This document shows, piece by piece, positions 58,293 to 64,000 of a DNA stretch of 64,000 nucleotides; positions within the stretch are counted from its first letter, which is position 1; every line of letters begins with the position of its first letter. The notes beneath the pieces are model-generated. The model did not search any database. It was not told the DNA's origin and saw only the letters and a program-made list of their open reading frames with translations. Made by a program: the position numbers and the translations under genes. The stretch comes from Brevundimonas mediterranea (GTDB lineage Bacteria > Pseudomonadota > Alphaproteobacteria > Caulobacterales > Caulobacteraceae): NCBI RefSeq assembly GCF_014196125.1, contig NZ_JACIDA010000001.1:1612001-1676000 (forward strand), read 5' to 3'.

Positions 58293-58625
58293 TCAGCCAA
58301 ACTTCCAAATGATGACGTAAGTGCCGAGCCAGCCGCCGCAGACGGCAACCAGGCTGATTGCCATGGTGCGCAAATCGGCTCGGGGACGGCGGCGCAGGCG
58401 GAATACAAGCCAGGCTGCATTCATCAGGCAGGCAAGAACCAAGAACGGCTGGACGGACTGCACCCTTAGATAGATCAGCAGGGCGTATCCGACGTCGAAC
58501 CCGCGCGTCGAAGGTTCGAATATCCCGGGCGCGTTGGCCCAAACACAGCCGATCATCGCCACGGCGTTCGACGCAAGAAGCCACCAGTCCCGTTTGAGCG
58601 TCGCGGCGATCATCGGTGCGATCAC
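58293..58625 (-). CDS. Small membrane protein inside the valine-degradation operon
   Basis: The 110-residue protein has about three hydrophobic segments: WWLLASNAVAMIGCVWANAP, VQPFLVLACLMNAAWLVFRL and MAISLVAVCGGWLGTYVIIW. It starts with GTG at 58625, overlapping the mmsA stop (GTGA), or with ATG at 58613. It ends six bases before the acyl-CoA dehydrogenase gene. Coupled expression with mmsA is likely. No family was recognised. Confidence 0.7.
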   Translation of the reverse strand: MIAPMIAATLKRDWWLLASNAVAMIGCVWANAPGIFEPSTRGFDVGYALLIYLRVQSVQPFLVLACLMNAAWLVFRLRRRPRADLRTMAISLVAVCGGWLGTYVIIWKFG

Positions 58626-60127
58626 CGCATCGTCGGAATGACGAACGAACTGTCGGCATGCTCCAGCGCGCTGTCGGGCCAGCGGGCCGTCACGGTCTTG
58701 GTCTTGGTCCAGAAGCGGACGCCCTCCATGCCGTGCTGGTTGATGTCGCCGAAGGCCGAGCGCTTCCAGCCGCCGAAGGTGTGATAGGCGACCGGCACCG
58801 GGATCGGCACATTGATGCCGACCATGCCCACATTGACCCGGGCGGCGAAGTCGCGGGCCGCACGGCCGTTCTGGGTGAAGATCGCCACGCCGTTGCCGTA
58901 CTGGTGCTGCGACGGCAGAGCCAGGGCTTCTTCGAAGCTCTCGGCGCGGACGATCTGCAGCACCGGGCCGAAGATCTCCTCCTGATAGGCCGACATTTCC
59001 GGCTTCACATGGTCGAACAGCGACGGGCCGATGAAATAGCCTTTCTCGTGCCCCTGAAGGCTGAAGTCGCGGCCGTCGACGACCAGTTCGGCGCCTTCTT
59101 GAACCCCCTTTTCGATCCAGCCCAGCACGCGGTCCTTGTGAACCTGGGTGACGACCGGGCCGTAGTGGGCCTCGGCGTCGGTGGATATCCCGACCTTCAG
59201 GCTGGGGATCTCGGCGACTAGACGTTCACGCAGTTCGTCGGCCGTCTTCTTGCCAACCGGCACGACCACCGGCAACGCCATGCACCGCTCACCCGCCGAA
59301 CCGAAGGCGGCGCCGGTCAAGTCCTTGACCACCTGGGCCATGTCGGCGTCGGGCAGGACAATGCCGTGGTTCTTGGCCCCGCCCATGGCCTGGACCCGCT
59401 TATGGTTGGCGGCGCCGGTCTGATAGACATAATGGGCGATGTCGGACGAACCGACGAAGCTGACGGCGTGGATCAGCGGATGGGTCAGGATGGCGTCGAC
59501 CGCCGTCTTGTCGCCGTGGACCACGTTCAACACGCCGTTGGGCGCCCCGGCCTCCAGCATCAGTTCGGCCAGGCGCACCGGCAGGGATGGATCCCGTTCG
59601 GACGGCTTCAGCACGAAGGTGTTGCCGACCGCGATGGCCACGCCGAACATCCACATCGGGATCATGCCGGGGAAGTTGAACGGGGTGATGCCCGCGACCA
59701 CGCCCAGCGGCTGGCGCATCGAATAGACGTCGATGCCGGGACCGGCCCCTTGCGTGTATTCGCCCTTCAGCGCGTGGGGGATGCCGCAGGCGAACTCGAT
59801 CACTTCCAGACCGCGCTGGATGTCGCCCTTGGAGTCGGCGATGACCTTGCCGTGCTCGCTGCTGAGCAGTTCGGCCAGTTCATCCATCCGCGCCTCGACC
59901 AGGCGTTTGAAGTCGAACATGACGCGGGCGCGGCGCTGCGGATTGGTGCTGGCCCAGCCGTCGAAGGCGTTCTGCGCCGCCTGGACCGCACGATCGACTT
60001 CGCCCGTCGTGGCCAGCTGGACGCGAGCCTGGACCTCACCGGTGTTGGGATTGAAGACGTCGCCGAAACGGCCAGACGCGCCGTCGAAAGCCGCGCCGTC
60101 GATGAAATGGCGAATGTCGCGCACCAT
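58622..60127 (-). CDS. mmsA: Methylmalonate-semialdehyde dehydrogenase (acylating)
   Basis: The 501-residue aldehyde dehydrogenase begins VRDIRHFIDGAAFDGASGRF and has ITPFNFPGMIPMWMFGVAIA, VLKPSERDPSLPVRLAELM, FVGSSDIAHYVYQTGAANHK and the catalytic Cys in AAFGSAGERCMALPVVVPVG near residue 284. MmsA-type features include the QAMGGAKNHGIVLPDAD block. It makes propionyl-CoA from methylmalonate semialdehyde and CoA in valine degradation. It heads the operon that runs to mmsB. Confidence 0.96.
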   Translation of the reverse strand: MVRDIRHFIDGAAFDGASGRFGDVFNPNTGEVQARVQLATTGEVDRAVQAAQNAFDGWASTNPQRRARVMFDFKRLVEARMDELAELLSSEHGKVIADSKGDIQRGLEVIEFACGIPHALKGEYTQGAGPGIDVYSMRQPLGVVAGITPFNFPGMIPMWMFGVAIAVGNTFVLKPSERDPSLPVRLAELMLEAGAPNGVLNVVHGDKTAVDAILTHPLIHAVSFVGSSDIAHYVYQTGAANHKRVQAMGGAKNHGIVLPDADMAQVVKDLTGAAFGSAGERCMALPVVVPVGKKTADELRERLVAEIPSLKVGISTDAEAHYGPVVTQVHKDRVLGWIEKGVQEGAELVVDGRDFSLQGHEKGYFIGPSLFDHVKPEMSAYQEEIFGPVLQIVRAESFEEALALPSQHQYGNGVAIFTQNGRAARDFAARVNVGMVGINVPIPVPVAYHTFGGWKRSAFGDINQHGMEGVRFWTKTKTVTARWPDSALEHADSSFVIPTMR

Positions 60128-60491
60128 ACCTGAGATTCCCTATGTGCTTATTGCTATTGCCCCCGTCATAGCAGGCAGGATCGGCCTCTTGCAGCCCAAA
60201 AGACGAAATGAAAGCCCTTTACGGCGCTACTCCGGCCTCGCCGCCGCAGGACTTGGAATGTTCGAATCCGGGCACAGGTATTAATAATCGAAATCAAGTT
60301 GTACATAATAACAACCCCGCCTGTCGCAGTGCTATTGACTGTCAAGTCATCAGCCCAGACCAATACTAAGGTCTTATTTTTGCTTTCCCCGGTCAATTTG
60401 AGTAGACTTAATTATGTCAAATTCGCCACAAGAGACGTGAAACTCCCCACAGAGGCGAGGCGTCAACGGCGAACGGGGTGGGAGACGACCA
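60128..60491. other. AT-richer intergenic region between mmsA and the orphan kinase
   Basis: The 364 bases are clearly lower in GC than the surroundings and contain no gene. A short palindrome TGACT-GTCA-AGTCA lies at 60336-60349. Both divergent genes need promoters here; I see several TTGACT/TATTAAT-like elements but no clear Caulobacter-type pair. GGGAG before the kinase GTG start is at 60479-60483. Confidence 0.6.
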
Positions 60492-61691
60492 GTGGAGGCC
60501 TTTGCTGAGAGCATATTGTCGGACGCGCCCATGGCGATCATCGCGCTGGATGAGGCGGGTTTCGTCTGTTGCGCGAACGCGACGGCGGATCGGTTTTTCG
60601 GCCGCCCTCTGACCCCGCCGAACGCGGCCGCCATCAGCGATCTGATCGAGGGTTTCGACAGGGCGGCTCTGCAGTCGCCGACATGGGTCGAAGACCTCAA
60701 TGCGCGCGCTCGAAACGCCGGAGAGGATCCGCTGTGGCGGGCGCGGCGGCATGACGGCGTTCACGCCTTCGTCGACGTCCAGGCCGCGCGGTTCTCCGCC
60801 CGCAACGGCAAGTTCGTGACTCTCTTCATTCAGGACATGACCACCGCCGTCACGGCGGAAACCGCACTTCTGGAAGTGAAGCTCCAGATCATTCACAACT
60901 GGCGACTGAGTTCGTTGGGGGAAATGGCCTCCATGGTGGCGCATGAGGTCAACCAGCCCCTGTCTGCGGCCATCAACTATCTGGCCGCCGCAGAGACGGC
61001 CGTAAAAAAGCCGGGTCCGAACACGGCGAACGCCCCCGAACTCATGGCGGCGGCGCGAGCCCAGGTGAAACGCGCGGCCGACATCATCCTGCGTCTTCGC
61101 GCGCTGATGATCCACGAGAAGCGCTATCAGGCGCGCGAGCAGGTCGCCGGGGTGATCGAGGAGATCATGCCCATTCTCATCAGCCATGCCCGAGAGACGA
61201 AGGCGGAAATCTCCTGCCGGATCGACCCGGCCGCCTACACCTACTGCGACCGCGTTCAGCTTCAGCAAGTCATCCTCAATCTGGTCCGAAACGCCATGGA
61301 GGCGCCCCAGAACGGCGTCCCGCGCAGGGTTGAGATCTCAGGACGGCAGACGCCGCAGGGCTATCAGATTCTCGTCAGCGACAACGGCCCCGGCGTGCCG
61401 GCGGACATGGCGGGCAAGCTTTTCGACCCCCTCGTCAGCGGCAAGTCCGGCGGAATGGGATTGGGCCTGTCGATCTGCCGCACGATCGTGGAGGCGCATG
61501 GCGGGGTGATAGAGCTTGTCCCGAGCGTGCTTGGGGGGGCCGGCTTCGCGTTCACACTGAACGCCAATGTCCACGATCTATCCACGCAAGGCGATGCGTC
61601 CCGGGGGCGCAAACACCCCAGGCTGAACCCGGGCGTCGCCGAAACTGACGACTGGGGACAGAGTCCGCGCTCCGTTCGTCAACGCGGCTGA
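60492..61691 (+). CDS. Soluble PAS-type sensor histidine kinase (FixL/DctB-like core), orphan
   Basis: The 399-residue protein has no TM helix. An N-terminal PAS domain (SDAPMAIIALDEAGFVCCAN, DVQAARFSARNGKFVTLFIQ) covers about residues 8-122. The phospho-His is in LGEMASMVAHEVNQPLSAAI near 154, and the ATPase domain carries ILNLVRNAMEA, SDNGPGVPAD and GGMGLGLSICRTIVEAHGG. The start is GTG at 60492 after GGGAG. No haem-binding FixL His block is evident in the PAS. No response regulator gene is adjacent; a MarR gene follows. Confidence 0.92.
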   Translation: MEAFAESILSDAPMAIIALDEAGFVCCANATADRFFGRPLTPPNAAAISDLIEGFDRAALQSPTWVEDLNARARNAGEDPLWRARRHDGVHAFVDVQAARFSARNGKFVTLFIQDMTTAVTAETALLEVKLQIIHNWRLSSLGEMASMVAHEVNQPLSAAINYLAAAETAVKKPGPNTANAPELMAAARAQVKRAADIILRLRALMIHEKRYQAREQVAGVIEEIMPILISHARETKAEISCRIDPAAYTYCDRVQLQQVILNLVRNAMEAPQNGVPRRVEISGRQTPQGYQILVSDNGPGVPADMAGKLFDPLVSGKSGGMGLGLSICRTIVEAHGGVIELVPSVLGGAGFAFTLNANVHDLSTQGDASRGRKHPRLNPGVAETDDWGQSPRSVRQRG

Positions 61692-61780
61692 ATACTGATG
61701 CGACAGTCCAGGGACCAATCGACATCGCGGTTGATCGTATGAAGCGCGTCAGGGCCCAATCATGCGACGATCCAACACTT

Positions 61781-61796
61781 AGATTTTCAGAAATCT
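61781..61796. promoter_or_regulatory. Palindrome upstream of the MarR gene (distal)
   Basis: Perfect arms AGATTT (61781-61786) and AAATCT (61791-61796) flank TCAG. It could be an operator of the MarR regulator or part of a terminator for the kinase gene. Confidence 0.35.
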
Positions 61797-61847
61797 TCGG
61801 TATTCATAGGAGCGCCACTCAATCTCAGAGCGCGCACGGCAACAGGG

Positions 61848-61868
61848 ACTTTCAGTCCCATTGAAAGT
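61848..61868. promoter_or_regulatory. Palindrome upstream of the MarR gene (proximal)
   Basis: Perfect seven-base arms ACTTTCA (61848-61854) and TGAAAGT (61862-61868) flank seven bases, 26 bases before the MarR start. MarR repressors usually bind such palindromes in their own promoters. Confidence 0.45.
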
Positions 61869-61894
61869 TGGATCAGCAGGATTAGAACAAATCC

Positions 61895-62383
61895 ATGGGC
61901 CATCGTGGAATCATTACAGCGGAACGTTTGACTACGGTCGATGAAAACGCAGTCGCACTGATCGGTCTGGACGCCCGGATCCAGCAGATGGACCAGATGC
62001 TTGATCGTCTTCTGAGCGACGACGACCTGGCAGGACCGGCTGTTCAGGCGCTGCAGATCGTCGAAGCCGCCGGACGTCGAGGATTGCGGCAATGCGCTCT
62101 GGCCGAGTCGGTCAGCCTGCCGGCGGGCACGGTCTCGCGCTTGGTCGACACACTCGTCAAAGGTGATCTGGTCAGCCGGAGGCCGCACCCGACCGATCGG
62201 CGCGTGACGATGCTGGCGCTGACGGCGGCGGGCGGCCGACGACTGGATCGTCGGCGGGCGGATTACGGCCGGCTCGCCGACGCCCTCACGCCCCAGGCCG
62301 CCGAAGCCTTGCGGGTCGTAAGCCCGCTCCTCGACCTCATAGCTGAAACCCTCGCCCGATCCGTGAAATCAGAGGCGGCCTGA
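61895..62383 (+). CDS. MarR-family transcriptional regulator
   Basis: The 162-residue protein has a MarR winged helix: ALQIVEAAGRRGLRQCALAE, SVSLPAGTVSRLVDTLVKGD, LVSRRPHPTDRRVTMLALTA and GGRRLDRRRADYG, in the usual order near residues 50-125, with helices for dimerisation on both sides. The wing motif DRRxxxLxLT is complete. The ATG at 61895 has only a weak AGGATTAG upstream. Palindromes at 61781 and 61848 could be its operators. The ligand is unknown. Confidence 0.9.
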   Translation: MGHRGIITAERLTTVDENAVALIGLDARIQQMDQMLDRLLSDDDLAGPAVQALQIVEAAGRRGLRQCALAESVSLPAGTVSRLVDTLVKGDLVSRRPHPTDRRVTMLALTAAGGRRLDRRRADYGRLADALTPQAAEALRVVSPLLDLIAETLARSVKSEAA

Positions 62384-62423
62384 ACGCCCGCTCGGAAGGT
62401 TGTTGCAGTGCGAAACTGTTCCA

Positions 62424-62456
62424 AACCCTAACCATGTTCAACCATGGCTTAGGGTT
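62424..62456. promoter_or_regulatory. Palindromic element upstream of the globin chemoreceptor
   Basis: Arms AACCCTAA (62424-62431) and TTAGGGTT (62449-62456) enclose a centre with TAACCATG and CAACCATG (62430-62446), which resemble repeated CtrA half-sites (TTAACCAT). CtrA controls motility and chemotaxis genes in Caulobacterales. The match is imperfect and the binding protein is inferred. Confidence 0.4.
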
Positions 62457-62492
62457 AATGCAAGACTGTGCTCCCAGGTCTGGAGTACCAAG

Positions 62493-64000
62493 ATGTCGGA
62501 AAATATGGATCTTCAGGAACGGCTTGCGTTCCTGAAGCTGGATGAAGAGTCGCGCGCCGCCCTGGCCGACACGCGTCCGGTCATCGAGGCCGCCCTGTCC
62601 CAGACCCTCGACGCCTTCTACGATCAGGTGCGCGCGACGCCCGATGTCGCGCATTTCTTCAACAGCGAGACCCATATCTCCGGGGCCAAGAGCGCCCAGG
62701 CCAAACACTGGTCCCTGATCGCATCGGGGGACTTCACCCCCGCCTATGTCGAAGGCGTCAGACGAATCGGCCTGACCCACGCCCGGATCGGTCTGGAGCC
62801 GCGCTGGTACATCGGCGGCTACGCCCTGGTGCTGGAGGGGCTGATCAAGGCCATCGTCAAGGCGGACGCCGGCAAACGCAGCCTGTTCGGCGGCAAGGAC
62901 AAGGGCGACGCCCTGGGCGCCGCCCTGGCCAGCGTGGTCAAGGCGGCCCTGCTGGACATGGATTTCGTCATCTCGCTTTACCTCGAGGCCGCCGAGGACG
63001 GACGGCGTGAGGCGGACGAGAAACGCGCCCTGGCCGAGGCCGAACAGACCCGGGTCGTTCAGGCCACCGCCGAGGCCCTGACCGCCCTGGCCGAGGGGGA
63101 TCTGACGACACGCATCCATGCGGATTTCCCCGGCAGCTACGCCCGCCTGAAGGCCGACTTCAATACGGCCATGACGCAACTGGACGCAGCCATGGCGGAG
63201 ATTTCCGGCAATACCGAAGCCATGCAGGCCGGCGCCGGAGAGATCAGCGAGGCCGCCGACGACCTGTCTCGCCGCACCGAGCAGCAGGCGGCCACTCTGG
63301 AAGAAACCGCCGCCGCCCTGGATCAGATAACCGCCACGGTGAAGAAGACCGCCGAGGGCGCGACCCAGGCGGCGACCGTCGTCGAGACCTCACGGGTCGC
63401 CGCAGAAAAGTCGAAGGACATCGTCGAACGCGCCGTCAAAGCCATGAGCGCGATCGAAACCTCCGCCGAAAAGATCAGCCTGATCATCGGCGTGATCGAC
63501 GAGATCGCCTTCCAGACCAATCTTCTGGCCCTGAACGCCGGCGTCGAGGCGGCCCGCGCCGGGGAGGCCGGTCGCGGCTTTGCGGTCGTGGCTTCGGAAG
63601 TGCGCGCCCTGGCCCAGCGTTCTGCGGACGCGGCCAAGGAGATCAAGTCCCTGATCACCGCCTCCTCGGTCCAGGTGAAGTCCGGGGTCGATCTGGTCGG
63701 CGAGACGGGCGACGCCCTGTCTTCCATCGTCAGCCGCGTCATGGAGATCGACCAACTGATGGTCGAGATCACGGCCTCCACCCAGGAGCAGTCCACCGCC
63801 CTTCACCAGGTCAATACGGCGGTGAATCAGATGGACCAGGTCACACAACAGAACGCGGCCATGGTCGAGGAGTCGACGGCCGCCAGTCACAACCTGACCC
63901 AGGAAGGGCAAAGGCTGGCGTCTCTGGTCACCCGGTTCCGTGTCACGCAGGACGGCGGCCGGAGAACGGAGCAGACGGAAAGCCGGGTGGAACGTCCCGC
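62493..64000 (+). CDS. Globin-coupled methyl-accepting chemotaxis protein (HemAT-like), 3' end missing
   Basis: The frame is open from ATG 62493 (seven bases after GGAG) to the window end, 502 residues. Residues 1-165 form a protoglobin-like sensor: SENMDLQERLAFLKLDEESR, FYDQVRATPDVAHFF, the candidate proximal His in RRIGLTHARIGLEPRWYIGG near residue 96. A HAMP-like segment (EALTALAEGDLTTRIHADFP) follows, then the signalling hairpin with [20 protein letters not shown] and [20 protein letters not shown]. There is no TM helix, so it is a cytoplasmic oxygen or redox receptor. The tail is cut off. Confidence 0.93.
   Translation, partial: MSENMDLQERLAFLKLDEESRAALADTRPVIEAALSQTLDAFYDQVRATPDVAHFFNSETHISGAKSAQAKHWSLIASGDFTPAYVEGVRRIGLTHARIGLEPRWYIGGYALVLEGLIKAIVKADAGKRSLFGGKDKGDALGAALASVVKAALLDMDFVISLYLEAAEDGRREADEKRALAEAEQTRVVQATAEALTALAEGDLTTRIHADFPGSYARLKADFNTAMTQLDAAMAEISGNTEAMQAGAGEISEAADDLSRRTEQQAATLEETAAALDQITATVKKTAEGATQAATVVETSRVAAEKSKDIVERAVKAMSAIETSAEKISLIIGVIDEIAFQTNLLALNAGVEAARAGEAGRGFAVVASEVRALAQRSADAAKEIKSLITASSVQVKSGVDLVGETGDALSSIVSRVMEIDQLMVEITASTQEQSTALHQVNTAVNQMDQVTQQNAAMVEESTAASHNLTQEGQRLASLVTRFRVTQDGGRRTEQTESRVERP

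Overview
The window is GC-rich, densely coding alphaproteobacterial chromosome. The gene content and the promoter style (TTGaCGS, 12-14 nt, GCTATA-type -10) point to Caulobacteraceae, most likely Brevundimonas. This is an inference from remembered family sequences; no search was run. Many genes sit in overlapping ATGA-coupled operons and several use TTG or GTG starts.

Left part (1-24.8 kb). It starts with the 5' end of hmgA, then a small membrane protein, a stand-alone RAM-domain protein and KDPG aldolase. A long minus-strand block follows: an ECF sigma factor with its putative anti-sigma partner and a Spy/CpxP-like sensor, an EF-hand protein, glnE, an OmpR-type two-component pair, a Do-family protease and the cytochrome c maturation genes ccmI-E-F-H. 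After these come a YadGH-like ABC exporter, a Rieske protein with gpsA and tsaD, the divergent hemC-hemD pair and tRNA-Thr(CGT).

Middle (24.8-45.2 kb). An uncharacterised minus-strand cluster contains a membrane-tethered LuxR-type regulator, a frameshifted small gene, a four-helix membrane protein and a small acidic protein. Then come metK behind an AT-rich palindrome, a pentapeptide-repeat protein, gpmA with a RibD-type deaminase, a 25-residue membrane peptide, a TonB-dependent receptor, a chemoreceptor, a phosphate-type porin, and dctA with divergent dctBD. A large hybrid sensor kinase closes this part.

Right part (45.2-64 kb). The replication block rpsT-dnaA-dnaN-recF-gyrB is followed by a thiolase, a hydrolase-like/flavin-reductase fusion and a valine-degradation operon (mmsA, small membrane protein, acyl-CoA dehydrogenase, 3-hydroxyisobutyryl-CoA hydrolase, mmsB). 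An orphan histidine kinase, a MarR regulator and a globin-coupled chemoreceptor that runs off the end complete the window.

Most unusual signal. Two unrelated small nuclease-like genes each lie between inverted copies of a different palindromic repeat. A GIY-YIG gene sits between dnaN and recF, flanked by repeats with a CCCGGC-GAAA-GCCGGG hairpin. A DUF559 (Vsr-like) gene, apparently frameshifted, sits between a response regulator and its kinase, flanked by CCCTCCCCC/GGGGGAGGG repeats. A nuclease-free pair of the first repeat lies upstream of glnE. They look like small repeat-nuclease elements inserted between co-directional genes.
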